From CAVYPR01 sp052145775 (GTDB lineage Bacteria > Actinomycetota > Acidimicrobiia > Acidimicrobiales > RAAP-2): a stretch of 27,465 nt of DNA. Every line of letters starts with the position of its first letter. The first letter of the stretch is position 1. A program made the position numbers and the translations under genes. Under the pieces are notes generated by a model. The model was not told where the DNA came from and did no database searches. It was given only the letters and a program-made list of their open reading frames with translations. The DNA is taken from the NCBI GenBank assembly GCA_052145775.1, contig JBKQNY010000013.1, positions 1-27,465 on the forward strand, read 5' to 3'. Of this stretch, positions 14,709-23,381 are shown in pieces.

Positions 14709-17195
14709 TCAGCGCAGCATCTGGCGGATGCGCACGGCGTACTGCTGGGCCTTCGCCTTGGACCTCGCCTCGCTCGTCCCCTCGGCCCAGACGTGGGTGA
14801 CCGGGTCCTCGGGGTCGGGCAGGACCAGCACCCAACCGTCGTCCTCGAGGATCTTCACCCCGTCCACCAGCACCAGGTTGTGGCCGTCGAGCTGCTCGAC
14901 CAGCACCCGCATCACCGTGCCCTTGCGCTCCGAGGGGGTCACCACCGCCTCGTGGGCGATGCAGATCGGGGGGAGGGCGCCGACCAGTTTGGACAGGGGC
15001 TGGCCCGTCTCGGCCAGTAGGGAGACCAGCTCCACCAGCGTCGCCGCCGCGTCATAGGCGGGCAGGAAGTCTGGCCAGAGGAACCCGCCGGACTGGCCGG
15101 CGGCGAAGGTGATCCCGCCGCCGGCGGCCACCTCCATCAGGTGGGCCGACGACAGCTTGGTGTAGGTGATGGGGACCTTGGCCTCCGCGCAGATGTCCTC
15201 CGCCACTCGGCTCACCGCCACCGGCAGGGCCACCCGGGCGTCCGGGCGGGTCGTGACGGCCAGCCGCAGCAACACGAGAAGGGCCTGGTCGTCGGTGAGC
15301 ACGGTCCCCTCGTCGTCGACGATGACGAGCCGCTCGGCGTCAGCGTCGATGACCGCCCCCAGCTCCGAGCCCGAGGCCCGGACCAGCTCGGCCACCCGCT
15401 CGGCGTGGGTCCGGGGGTCCACCGAGATCATCCCCGGCGTGTTGGCGTAGGGGTTGACCACCAGCACGTCGGCGTCGAGTTTGGAGAGCAGGTTGGGCAT
15501 GACGAAGCTGGCCGAGCCGTAGGAGAGGTCCAGCACCAGCTTCAGCCCCTCGTGGCGGGCGCCGGACTTCTCCACCGACTGCATGAGGTCGGCCGTGTAC
15601 TGCTCGACCGCCCGGGGCGGGAAGTCGATGTCGCCGATCTCGCTGGCCAGGACCCGGCGGAACTCCTCGCGGTGGTAGAGGCGCTCGACCTTGCGCTGGC
15701 CGGCCTCGGCCAGGTCGAGCCCCTCGCCGTCGAAGAAGCGCAGCACCACCGACTGCGGGTCGTCGGCCGAGAGCCGCACGGTGACCCCGCCCCGCCCGCC
15801 CGAGGTCCGGATGTGGTGGCGGGTCACCGGCACGGTCGCCACCTCGAGGTCCTCCACGTTCACCCCAACCGCGTTGCAGCCCACCATCATCGCCCGCTTG
15901 AGGACGCGGGCCGCCCGGCTGGTGTCGCGCGACACCGTCACGGTGGCCCCCTTCTCGAGGGTCGAGGCCCAGGCCATCGAGAGCCGCACCGCCAGCTCGG
16001 GGCTGATGTCCACGTTGGCGATGCCCCGCACGCCATCGCGACCGAAGAGGGTGCGAGAGCCGCTCGACTCCCACACGATGGAGGAGTTGACCACCGCCCC
16101 GGACTCGACCGTCTTGAACGGGTACACCTTCACCCCGGCCCGCACCTCGGCGTGCGCCCCCACCAGGCACCCCTCGCCGAGCACCGCCCCCGGCTCGCAC
16201 CGGGCGCCCTGGCGGAGGTCGCAGGAGCGGCCGATGACCGACCCCGCCACCCGCACCCCGGCCCCCAGGTACCCGTTGTCGGCCACCACCGAACGGCGGA
16301 CCTCGGCGCCCTCGGCGATGCGGACGTTCGAGCCCAACGTGGTGTACTCGCCGAGCACGGCGCCGGGACCGACCGAGCAGTTGTCCCCGATGACGGCCGG
16401 CCCGTCCACCGATGCCGTCGGGTCGACCGTCGACCCCTTGCCCAGCCAGACACCGGGGCGCAGCGGGAAGCCGGCCATCTCCACCTCGACCTTGCCGTCG
16501 AGGATGTCCTGGTGGGCCTTCAAGTAGGCCTCGGTCGTGCCCACGTCCTCCCAGTAGCCCTCGGCCACGTAGCCGCAGATGGGGCGGCCGGCCGCCAGCA
16601 CCTCGGGGAAGACCTCCCCGGAGAAGTCCGCGGCCCGGCCTTCGGGGATGTAGTCGAAGATCTCGGGCTCGAGCACGTAGATGCCGGTGTTGATGGTGTC
16701 GCTGAAGACCTGCCCCCAGGTGGGCTTCTCCAAGAACCGCTCGATCGACCCATCCTCGGAGGTGATCACGATGCCGAACTCGAGCGGGTTCTCGACCGAG
16801 CACAGGGCGAGGGTGGCCAGCGCCCCCTTCTTCTCGTGGAAGTCGACGACCGCCGAGAGGTCGATATCGGTGAGCACGTCGCCCGAGATCACGAGGAACC
16901 GCTCCTCGAGCTCCTCGCGGGCGTTCAGCACCGAGCCGGCGGTGCCCAACGGGGTCTCCTCGGTGGCGTAGACCATGCGCACCCCGAGCTCGGACCCGTC
17001 GCCGAAGTACGAACGGATGGTGTTGGCCATGAAGGCCACCGTGACCACGATGTCGGTCATACCGTGGTGGCGCAGCAGGTTAACGACGTGCTCCATCATG
17101 GGCCGGTTGGCCATGGGCAGCATGGGTTTGGGCTGGTTGGAGGTGAGCGGCCGGAGCCTGGTCCCCTCGCCTCCAGCCATGATGACGGCCTTCAT
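14709..17195 (-). CDS. NDP-sugar pyrophosphorylase fused to a degenerate phosphomannomutase-like domain
   Basis: The product has 828 residues. Residues 1-235 are a nucleotidyltransferase with GGEGTRLRPLT (8-18), Lys23, metal-binding Asp106 (ISGDVLTD) and FLEKP (154-158), all intact. It probably makes GDP-mannose or a related NDP-hexose. Residues 250-375 are left-handed beta-helix hexapeptides. Residues 378-828 follow the phosphohexomutase fold, but every catalytic loop is altered. The TASHNP loop reads RLSADDP (474-480). The metal loop DGDxDR reads DADAER (617-622). GExSG reads AGQSGG (699-704). The C-terminal phosphate loop reads EGTSEAR (805-811). I recall the same architecture with eroded mutase motifs from Streptomyces, so this is a lineage feature rather than a fresh mutation. 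ATG 17195 overlaps the upstream phosphatidyltransferase stop by 4 nt (ATGA). Confidence 0.88.
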   Translation of the reverse strand: MKAVIMAGGEGTRLRPLTSNQPKPMLPMANRPMMEHVVNLLRHHGMTDIVVTVAFMANTIRSYFGDGSELGVRMVYATEETPLGTAGSVLNAREELEERFLVISGDVLTDIDLSAVVDFHEKKGALATLALCSVENPLEFGIVITSEDGSIERFLEKPTWGQVFSDTINTGIYVLEPEIFDYIPEGRAADFSGEVFPEVLAAGRPICGYVAEGYWEDVGTTEAYLKAHQDILDGKVEVEMAGFPLRPGVWLGKGSTVDPTASVDGPAVIGDNCSVGPGAVLGEYTTLGSNVRIAEGAEVRRSVVADNGYLGAGVRVAGSVIGRSCDLRQGARCEPGAVLGEGCLVGAHAEVRAGVKVYPFKTVESGAVVNSSIVWESSGSRTLFGRDGVRGIANVDISPELAVRLSMAWASTLEKGATVTVSRDTSRAARVLKRAMMVGCNAVGVNVEDLEVATVPVTRHHIRTSGGRGGVTVRLSADDPQSVVLRFFDGEGLDLAEAGQRKVERLYHREEFRRVLASEIGDIDFPPRAVEQYTADLMQSVEKSGARHEGLKLVLDLSYGSASFVMPNLLSKLDADVLVVNPYANTPGMISVDPRTHAERVAELVRASGSELGAVIDADAERLVIVDDEGTVLTDDQALLVLLRLAVTTRPDARVALPVAVSRVAEDICAEAKVPITYTKLSSAHLMEVAAGGGITFAAGQSGGFLWPDFLPAYDAAATLVELVSLLAETGQPLSKLVGALPPICIAHEAVVTPSERKGTVMRVLVEQLDGHNLVLVDGVKILEDDGWVLVLPDPEDPVTHVWAEGTSEARSKAKAQQYAVRIRQMLR

Positions 17196-17887
17196 CTCCC
17201 GACCTCCCCGGCGCCCGGCGCCATCGCGTGTCCGGGGGCCGTCGCCGGCGTCCCCCCGGTCTGTTGTCCTCGGCGACCGGCCCGGCCCTCGGCCAGGGCG
17301 CGGCGGGCCGGCACCAGGTACATGACGGCGGCCGCCCAGGCCAGCACGAGCCCGACCCCGCCGGTGCCCCAGGCGACGACCCGGACCGCCAGCTGCCAGG
17401 TGGCCGGCCCGTCCCCCAGCAGGAAGGCGGGATAGGCGAACATGAGGGCGAAGGTGCCGGCCTTGCCGATCCACAGCACGTCGATCCGGCGGGCGCCCAG
17501 GGCCGCCAGGGCGAGGACGGTGCCCGCCACCACCACCTCCCGGGCCAAGGTGGCGATCCCGAACCACAGGGGGACCGCCCCGTAGACCATGATCGAGATG
17601 ACCGCCGTGGCCACCAGGATGCGGTCGGCCGCCGGGTCGAGCACCTTGCCCAGGGTGGACACCTGATGGAGCCGCCGGGCGAGGAACCCGTCCACCCAGT
17701 CGGTGGCCCCCAGCACGGCCAGCAGGACCGCCGCCGCCGACTGGCGGTGGGCGCCGAAGAGGAGCCACACGAACAGCGGGATGCACAGCAGCCGGACCAG
17801 GGTCACCCCGTTGGGCAGGGTGAGCACCCGGTCCAGGCCGGCTTCCTCCCCCGCATTGCCCGGACCGGGGCGTTCGTCGGTGGCCAC
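17192..17887 (-). CDS. CDP-alcohol phosphatidyltransferase (PgsA-like membrane enzyme)
   Basis: The product is a 231-residue integral membrane enzyme that transfers a phosphatidyl group from CDP-diacylglycerol to an alcohol. The signature is perfect: D63-x2-D66-G67-x2-A70-R71-x8-G80-x3-D84-x3-D88, in DWVDGFLARR...GKVLDPAADR. Five or six hydrophobic segments follow. The opening LTLPNGVTLVRL resembles phosphatidylglycerophosphate synthases, but actinobacteria have several paralogues, so the acceptor alcohol is uncertain. A Gly/Pro/Ala-rich tail of about 30 residues overhangs the membrane part. GTG 17887 lies 7 nt downstream of TAGACT, so it is probably leaderless. The 4-nt overlap with the sugar nucleotidyltransferase gene suggests a shared role in phospholipid headgroup or glycolipid synthesis. 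Confidence 0.9.
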   Translation of the reverse strand: MATDERPGPGNAGEEAGLDRVLTLPNGVTLVRLLCIPLFVWLLFGAHRQSAAAVLLAVLGATDWVDGFLARRLHQVSTLGKVLDPAADRILVATAVISIMVYGAVPLWFGIATLAREVVVAGTVLALAALGARRIDVLWIGKAGTFALMFAYPAFLLGDGPATWQLAVRVVAWGTGGVGLVLAWAAAVMYLVPARRALAEGRAGRRGQQTGGTPATAPGHAMAPGAGEVGR

Positions 17888-17894
17888 GGAGCCG

Positions 17895-17928
17895 AGTCTA
17901 CGGGCGTCGCATGTGCCAGGCTGAAGAC
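17895..17928. promoter_or_regulatory. Compact divergent leaderless promoters
   Basis: Only 41 bp separate the two start codons. On the minus strand TAGACT (17900-17895) lies 7 nt before the GTG of the phosphatidyltransferase. On the plus strand CAGGCT (17917-17922), a weaker -10, lies 6 nt before GTG 17929 of the DUF1015 gene. The -35 region of each promoter falls on the -10 of the other, so simultaneous firing is unlikely. Confidence 0.45.
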
Positions 17929-19119
17929 GTGCCGCGCTTCGAGCCCTTCCGCGGACTGCGCTACGACCCGGCCGCGGTCCGCCTCGACCAGGTCATCGCC
18001 CCCCCCTACGACGTGATCGGCTCCGCCCAGCGGACAACCCTGGCCCACCGGAGCCCCTTCAACGCCGTCCGGGTGGAGCTGCCCGAGCCCGACCTCCAGC
18101 GGCGGCTCGACCGCTACCACGTCGCCGCCGGCCTGCTCGACTCGTGGATCGCCCAGCGGGTGCTGGTGACCGACGCCCGACCCGCCTTCTACCCGTACCG
18201 CATGACCACACCCGACGGCCGGTCGTCCACCGGGGTGATCGGCGCGCTCGGCGTCGACGAGGACGACGTCCTGCCCCACGAGCAGACCATGCCCAAGCCC
18301 CGCAGCGACCGTCTCGACCTGCTGCGGGCCACCGGTACCAACCTCTCGCCCATCTGGGGGCTCTCGCTGGCCGGGGGCCTCTCCAAGCTCCTCGAGCCCG
18401 ACGGGCCACCGGTCGGCGACGCCTTCGACGACGACGGGGTGCGCCACGAGCTCTGGGTCCTCGACGACCCCTCGGCCGCCGAGCGCCTGGCGGCGGCGGT
18501 CGCCTCGGCCCCGATGGTGGTGGCGGACGGCCACCACCGCTACGAGACGGCCCGCGCCTACCGCGAGGAGGTGCGCACGGCCCTGGGCGGGCGCCCCGGC
18601 CCCCACGACCTGGTGATGGCCTTCGTGGTGGAGCTGGCAGAGGACCAGCTGGCCGTCGGGCCGATCCACCGCACCCTGCGCGGCCTCCCCGAGGGGACCG
18701 ACCTCCCCAAGGTGCTGGGGCGCTGGTTCGACGTGGTCCACGCCGGCCCGGCCAGCGACCGCGTGGTCGGGGCGCTCGACGCCTCCTCCTCGCTCGCCCT
18801 GGTGACCGCCGACGACGCGTGGCTCCTCACCCCCCGCCCCGAGACCTACGAGGCGGCCGGCGGGGACCTCGACTCGAACCTCGTTGACCTGGCGCTGAAG
18901 GAGCTGCCGCCGCACGAACTGAGCCATCGCCACTCCTTCGACGAGGCCCTGTCGGCGGTCCGGTCCGGCGAGGCCCAGGCCGCCATCCTGCTGCGACCGG
19001 TCACCGTGGCCCAGATCGCCGAATGGGCGGCCGCTCGGCGACGCATGCCCCCCAAGACCAGCTACTTCAGCCCGAAACCCCGGACCGGGATGGTGTTTCG
19101 GAGGCTCGAGGCGACCTGA
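17929..19119 (+). CDS. DUF1015-family protein
   Basis: The product has 396 residues from GTG 17929, preferred over ATG 17911 because similarity begins at RFEPFRGLRYDP and a -10-like CAGGCT sits 6 nt upstream. Family hallmarks are VIAPPYDVI near the N-terminus, HEQTMPKPRSDRLDLLRATG, the strongly conserved VADGHHRYETA in the middle, and the closing MPPKTSYFSPKPRTGMVFR. It is soluble, with no signal peptide or membrane segment. DUF1015 (COG4198) proteins are poorly characterised; a kinase-like activity on small molecules such as serine has been suggested for relatives, and I cannot confirm it here. It is divergent from a phospholipid gene and convergent with the lipid-kinase-family gene, so the neighbourhood gives only a weak hint. 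Confidence 0.9.
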   Translation: MPRFEPFRGLRYDPAAVRLDQVIAPPYDVIGSAQRTTLAHRSPFNAVRVELPEPDLQRRLDRYHVAAGLLDSWIAQRVLVTDARPAFYPYRMTTPDGRSSTGVIGALGVDEDDVLPHEQTMPKPRSDRLDLLRATGTNLSPIWGLSLAGGLSKLLEPDGPPVGDAFDDDGVRHELWVLDDPSAAERLAAAVASAPMVVADGHHRYETARAYREEVRTALGGRPGPHDLVMAFVVELAEDQLAVGPIHRTLRGLPEGTDLPKVLGRWFDVVHAGPASDRVVGALDASSSLALVTADDAWLLTPRPETYEAAGGDLDSNLVDLALKELPPHELSHRHSFDEALSAVRSGEAQAAILLRPVTVAQIAEWAAARRRMPPKTSYFSPKPRTGMVFRRLEAT

Positions 19120-19133
19120 GCGCCAGCCTGGCC

Positions 19134-19177
19134 CCACCGCGGGTCGGTGGCTCGGCCGGGCGGGGTCCGAGCCGCCC
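19134..19177. terminator. Two GC-rich hairpins between convergent genes
   Basis: CCACCG (19134-19139) pairs with CGGTGG (19145-19150) around a 5-base loop. GGGCGG (19158-19163) pairs with CCGCCC (19172-19177) around 8 bases. They fill the 65-bp gap between the convergent DUF1015 and lipid-kinase-family genes, so a bidirectional terminator is likely, although no T-runs are present, as is common in high-GC actinobacteria. Confidence 0.45.
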
Positions 19178-19184
19178 GCCCCCG

Positions 19185-20561
19185 TCAGCCCGGCGCCCCG
19201 GCCGGCGTGCGGCGGGCGATACGCAGCAGGTCGCCCAAGTGGACCTCGCGCGAGCGTCGCCGAAGTACCTCCTGCGGGTTCCCCTCGGGCACCAGGAGCC
19301 GGAGGCCGCCGGGATGGATGCGAAAGCGCAGCGGGGTCGCCAGCTCCAGTGCCTCCCCGTCGACGCCGGCGAAGGCCCTGCCCGTACGGGAACGCACCTC
19401 GAAGTCGGTGGCGGTGAACTCGACGGCGTGCCCGCTCGCCCCGCCGCGGCCGAGGAGGGACAGCGTGACCACCTCGGCGGCCTGGGCGCCGGTGGCCGCG
19501 TTGACGGCGAACACCCCCAGACACCCCGAGTCGAGCTGCCGGCGAGTCGACGCGTCCGGCGACGCCGCGAGGACATAGGGGTTGTTTGAGACCAGGGCCA
19601 CGAAGGCACCGTCGACCTCGCTGCCGTCCGGCGTCGTGAACTGCAGATCGAAGGGATGTTCGGTCGACCCCAGGAGTTCGGGCAACAGCGTCCTGGTGGT
19701 CTCGGCCTTGGCCTGTCGGTAGCTGTCCTGCTGGACGATCGTGGCGTAGGCACCGAGCGAGACGTTGTTCACGAAGAAGCGGCCGTTGACGGTGGCATAG
19801 TCGACCTTGCGCTCGACGGCGTCGGTGAAGGCGAGCAGCGAGCTGCGGGGATCGTCTCGATCGAGGCCGAGATCGAGGGCGAAGTGGTTCCGGGTCCCCG
19901 CCGACACGCAGACGAACGGTATCCCGGCCGCGGTCGCCACCGAGGCGACGAGGGCCTGCGAACCGTCACCCCCGGCCATGCCGAGGCAGTCGGCCCCGCG
20001 GGCCACCGCATCTTCGGCCAGGCGTCTCAGGTCGTGGCCGCGGTCGAGCAGCACGGTCTCCACCCCCAGGTCCCGGGCCAGCTCGACCAAGCCGAACTTC
20101 TCGACCTTGCCGCCGCCCGACCACGGGTTGCACAGCAGCACCGGATGCTGCGGCGGCGAGCGGCGCACCGCGGGGGCCGCGTGAGCCCTCAGGTCGGCCC
20201 GGACTGCCGCGCGAGCGGACCCCATCGCCACGGCCAGTGCGACCACCAGAAGGGCCAGCCGGAGAAGTTCATGTTCCGCTCCTCCACCGACGCCGACCAG
20301 CGCCCCGGCGAGGCACGCCACGCCGACGCCGACGCCGAGGACCCCCATAACCCGCCCCGCCCCGCGACGCGTGACCATGCGCCACCCCCCGGCCACGGCC
20401 ACGACCACACCGGCCAGTCCCAGCAGCACCCAGAACCCGTTGCGCACGAGGAACCAGACGGCCAGGACCACCGTGGCCACAGTCGCCACCAGCGCACCGA
20501 GCGCGGCCAGTTGCGGGCCTCGAGAGGTCACCGCCGGGGAAGTGCCCCCAGAACTCGCCAT
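19185..20561 (-). CDS. Membrane-anchored diacylglycerol kinase-family protein
   Basis: The product has 458 residues. The N-terminal 120 residues hold four hydrophobic segments (about 18-40, 43-60, 71-92, 98-116). Residues 138-450 form a diacylglycerol/sphingosine-kinase catalytic domain: NPWSGGGK (145-152), the nucleotide-binding GGDGS (197-201), and SAGTRNHFALDLG near 219-231. The later NNVSLGAYA and AGVDGEALEL blocks also fit. Such enzymes phosphorylate diacylglycerol or another lipid alcohol at the membrane; the exact lipid is unknown. The membrane region before the kinase domain is less common than soluble DgkB. ATG 20561 is 8 nt after TAGAGT and lacks a ribosome-binding site, so it is likely leaderless. 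Confidence 0.9.
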   Translation of the reverse strand: MASSGGTSPAVTSRGPQLAALGALVATVATVVLAVWFLVRNGFWVLLGLAGVVVAVAGGWRMVTRRGAGRVMGVLGVGVGVACLAGALVGVGGGAEHELLRLALLVVALAVAMGSARAAVRADLRAHAAPAVRRSPPQHPVLLCNPWSGGGKVEKFGLVELARDLGVETVLLDRGHDLRRLAEDAVARGADCLGMAGGDGSQALVASVATAAGIPFVCVSAGTRNHFALDLGLDRDDPRSSLLAFTDAVERKVDYATVNGRFFVNNVSLGAYATIVQQDSYRQAKAETTRTLLPELLGSTEHPFDLQFTTPDGSEVDGAFVALVSNNPYVLAASPDASTRRQLDSGCLGVFAVNAATGAQAAEVVTLSLLGRGGASGHAVEFTATDFEVRSRTGRAFAGVDGEALELATPLRFRIHPGGLRLLVPEGNPQEVLRRRSREVHLGDLLRIARRTPAGAPG

Positions 20562-20569
20562 GCCGCAGG

Positions 20570-20575
20570 ACTCTA
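20570..20575 (-). promoter_or_regulatory. Leaderless -10 box for lipid-kinase-family gene
   Basis: On the minus strand TAGAGT lies 8 nt before ATG 20561, with no Shine-Dalgarno between. This is the same geometry as the other leaderless starts in this window. Confidence 0.45.
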
Positions 20576-20856
20576 CCTATCTCGGCCGCATGCCCGTGAG
20601 GCTGACCGTGCCCGAAGGCGAAGACGGGTGGAGACCCACGTCCCACGGCAGCATGCACCGTCTCCTTCGTGCGACGTCTTCTCCGGCAGGTGGCCCACCG
20701 ACGCATCGAGGCGGGGTGCGGCACTGCGGGTTCTCTCCCGCTGACGGCCGCTTCCTCGCAGCCTGGGATCACCTGCCTGGGCGCAGGCCCCGACCAGACA
20801 TGGCGGGGTCTGCGCACGAAGCGCACGTGTCCGGACGGGGGGCCGCCGGCTCCCCT

Positions 20857-21123
20857 CTACGAGCCGAGAATCTTGGCTTTCTGGGCTGCGAACTCCTCAT
20901 CGGTCAAAATGCCTTGGTCGCGGAGGCCAGCCAGCTCCTTCAACTGCGAGATCGGATCGACCGCTGCCTGGGGAGGCGGCTGCTCGTACTGTTGCTGGGC
21001 GTACTGCTGCTGCTCCTGCTGCGACCAGCGGTTCGCCTGCCGGCGAGAGACCCGGTTCGACACAGCCGTGGCCGTTCCGGCGATCGCGGCCGTCCGGGCG
21101 ACACCTCGTAGTAGTCCTGGCAT
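20857..21123 (-). CDS. Small SHOCT-domain protein
   Basis: The product has 88 residues. ATG 21123 has AAGGAG five nt upstream. Residues 1-22 are an Ala-rich, weakly hydrophobic stretch (GVARTAAIAGTATAVSN), then a basic patch and a Gln/Tyr/Pro-rich linker (35-53). The C-terminus, about 57-88, is a SHOCT motif (LKELAGLRDQGILTDEEF, then AAQKAKIL). SHOCT is a short C-terminal helix-turn-helix found on many membrane and stress proteins and thought to mediate oligomerisation; its function is not established. It lies 62 bp downstream of the DUF6325-like gene on the same strand, an arrangement I recall as recurrent in actinobacteria, so the two probably work together. Confidence 0.85.
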   Translation of the reverse strand: MPGLLRGVARTAAIAGTATAVSNRVSRRQANRWSQQEQQQYAQQQYEQPPPQAAVDPISQLKELAGLRDQGILTDEEFAAQKAKILGS

Positions 21124-21185
21124 GGGCGCTCCTTTTCGTGTGTCTGAGTCTGCTTGGATGCGTGGATCCGCCAGCAGGGTCTTCT

Positions 21186-21623
21186 TCAGCCCCCGGTGGC
21201 CTCCAGCGATGCGACGAGGACATCCTGGGGGATGTAGCCCGCCGCCACCAGCTGGCCATTGTCCTGGCGCAGAGCCTGTATGAAGCTGGTGGCCCAGGTG
21301 TTCTCGAAGATGAGGATGCCGGCAGACGATCCCTGATCGATGACGCTGGCCGCATCGTCGAAGTCGCTCTGGTCGAGCAGTCCCGACGAAACCCCCTCGA
21401 AGACGGCCAGGTCGAACTGCCCGTCGAAGTCGATGTCGCTCAACTCCAGCGCCTGGATGGAGCCGTCGCCGAGACGGGTGACAAACCGGAAGTCGAGGAT
21501 GCGGATGAGGCCCTTGTCCACGAGGTCCAGCAGAATGGGGAAACCCTCGCCCTTCATCTTGTTCCCGGGGAACTCCACGATGAGGTAGCTGATGGGTCCC
21601 AGTGGTCGTTCTGTACCTGCCAT
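21186..21623 (-). CDS. DUF6325-like protein
   Basis: The product is a 145-residue soluble acidic protein. It opens MAGTERPLGPISYLIVEFP and contains LLDLVDKGLIRILDFRFV, LELSDIDFDGQFD and FENTWATSFIQALR, the segments I associate with the DUF6325 family (often near SHOCT proteins and small membrane proteins). No enzyme motif is visible. ATG 21623 has AAAGGAAGAG at a suitable distance. A weak TATACG -10-like sequence lies about 55 nt upstream (minus strand, 21680-21675). Function unknown; a role in envelope or general stress is only suggested by the neighbours. The family assignment is from memory of conserved segments. Confidence 0.8.
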   Translation of the reverse strand: MAGTERPLGPISYLIVEFPGNKMKGEGFPILLDLVDKGLIRILDFRFVTRLGDGSIQALELSDIDFDGQFDLAVFEGVSSGLLDQSDFDDAASVIDQGSSAGILIFENTWATSFIQALRQDNGQLVAAGYIPQDVLVASLEATGG

Positions 21624-21782
21624 GTCGCTCTTCCTTTGCGGTGAGGGTCGCTCCGTCGCGACGAACGGCCTCAGCGTATAGGTCGCCGCTCGATGACGTG
21701 GACAGGCTCTCGGCCCCCAGGGGCGCCGGGGGTCGGCATGGGTCCGGCTCGGTTGCCGGAAAGGACCCAGCGCTCGCCGGAC

Positions 21783-23381
21783 CTACCCCAGACCGACCCC
21801 CTCGAGCCCCGCCTTGGGGGTGATGTCCGGGAGGCGCCGCATGCGGAACGCGTTGGCGAAGCCGAGAAGGGACGCGCAGGCAGGCACGAGCAACGCCACC
21901 TGGAGGGAAAGGTTCCTGGCGTGGGTGTTGATCGCCAGCACCTCCTGTTGGACAGCCTTGGGCTGATCGGAGATCTGCTTTTGGAGCTGGGTGTTGCTCA
22001 TGACCTCCGCGTCGTGTTCGAGCGTGACGGAGATCTGTTGCTTCTGGGCCGGCGGGATGACCACACTTTTGTCGGTTTGATGGTTGAAGCTCAGTGCCAA
22101 GGCCCACAACATCAGGCCGCCGGCCAGGGCCAGGCCAAAGGACAGTCCGAAGGAGCCCCCGGCGGAGTTCACCCCGGCCGCCTCGCTCACGCGCTCTTCG
22201 GCGATCGGCGCCAGCGTGAAGTTGTTGAGTTGGGAGACGAGCAGACCCAAGCCCGACCCCGTGATCACCAGGGGAAGCACCAGGTACCACCCCGAATCCA
22301 CCCTGGGTACCAGGGGAATGATGGCGGCCATGCCCACGGTGCTCAGCGCGAACCCGGCCAGGACGATGTTGGCGGGGCGGCGCTTCCCGGCCTTGCGGCC
22401 GGCGAGCAATGCCATGCCGAACATCGAGAGCGACAGGGGGGCGAGCGAGAGCCCGGCTTGCATCGCGTTGTACTCCAGCGTCATCTGAAGGAAGAGCGGG
22501 AGGGCGATCATCGCCCCGCCCAGGGTGATCTGTTGGAGCATCTGCTGTGAGATCCCGATGCGAAAGTTCAGGTGCTTGAATAGGGCTGGATCGAGGAGCG
22601 TGGGCTTCCCCTGCCTCTTGCGGCGCACCAGCCAGAAGGCGAGCGCCACGAGCATCACGGCTCCGACCCCGATGATGAGTCCCACGAACTCACCACCCTC
22701 CTGCCAGACGAGGATGCCGAGCACCACGCCGCCCATCCCGACCACGGAGAGCACCGCCCCGACGGCGTCGACCTTGCGGGGCCCGGCGTAGGGAACGTCC
22801 TTGACGAGGCGGATCTGGGACAGCACGACCAGGATGATCACAACCTCCAGGCCGAAGCCGACGCGCCACGACAGATAGGTCGTGAGGAACCCGCCGAGCA
22901 GCGGGCCGACGGCGGCGGCGATCGCTGCGGATGCCCCGACCAGCGCGTAGGCCCGCTTCTGCGCATCACCAGTGAAGTTGCCGTGGATCAGCGATTGCAT
23001 CGCTGGGAGCAAGAGCGATGCCCCGAGGCCTCCGATGATCGCCCAGAAGAGGATGATGACGGTCAAGCTCTGCGTCACCACCATCGCCGACGCACCGACG
23101 GCGTAGGCCAGGAGCCCGATGACATACGCACGCTTGCGGCCCATGAGATCGCCCATCTTCGAGTTGATCAAGATGAAGGCGGCGGAGACCAGAGCTTCCA
23201 GGGCAATGGCGGACTGGACCCCGCTCGCGGTGGTGTGCAGGTCGTGGACGACGGCTGAGATCGAAACGTTCATGAGCGACGTATCGACGACCAGGACGAA
23301 CATGGCCATGGCCAGCAAGAGGGCAAGTCTCGGATTCGGAGGGTCCGGCTCCCCCGCTCCCTGCTCAGGCTCTGTGTTCAC
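21783..23381 (-). CDS. MFS exporter, DHA2 (EmrB/QacA-like, 14 TM) family
   Basis: The product is a 532-residue proton-driven efflux pump of the major facilitator superfamily. TM1 carries LVVDTSLMNVSISAV, the DHA2 motif D1 region. KMGDLMGRKRAYVIG is motif A of the loop between TM2 and TM3, and GPLLGGFLTTYLSWR is motif C, typical of antiporters. About 14 hydrophobic segments are seen. A hydrophilic loop of roughly 65 residues (about 420-485, Gln/Lys/Asp-rich) sits before the last helix, as in other actinobacterial DHA2 pumps. GTG 23381 overlaps the stop of the upstream SulP gene by 4 nt (GTGA), so translation is coupled. Substrate unknown; drugs, solvents or metabolites are possible. Confidence 0.92.
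   Translation of the reverse strand: MNTEPEQGAGEPDPPNPRLALLLAMAMFVLVVDTSLMNVSISAVVHDLHTTASGVQSAIALEALVSAAFILINSKMGDLMGRKRAYVIGLLAYAVGASAMVVTQSLTVIILFWAIIGGLGASLLLPAMQSLIHGNFTGDAQKRAYALVGASAAIAAAVGPLLGGFLTTYLSWRVGFGLEVVIILVVLSQIRLVKDVPYAGPRKVDAVGAVLSVVGMGGVVLGILVWQEGGEFVGLIIGVGAVMLVALAFWLVRRKRQGKPTLLDPALFKHLNFRIGISQQMLQQITLGGAMIALPLFLQMTLEYNAMQAGLSLAPLSLSMFGMALLAGRKAGKRRPANIVLAGFALSTVGMAAIIPLVPRVDSGWYLVLPLVITGSGLGLLVSQLNNFTLAPIAEERVSEAAGVNSAGGSFGLSFGLALAGGLMLWALALSFNHQTDKSVVIPPAQKQQISVTLEHDAEVMSNTQLQKQISDQPKAVQQEVLAINTHARNLSLQVALLVPACASLLGFANAFRMRRLPDITPKAGLEGVGLG

Noticed and set aside
20737..20752. GCGGG-TTCTCTC-CCGC, a T-arm-like stem with a 7-base loop
   Set aside because: The loop lacks the conserved purine and no tRNA cloverleaf can be built around it.
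20576..20856. Possible small gene between the lipid kinase and the SHOCT gene
   Set aside because: No frame shows a domain, a good start or coding-like third-position bias; treated as an upstream control region.
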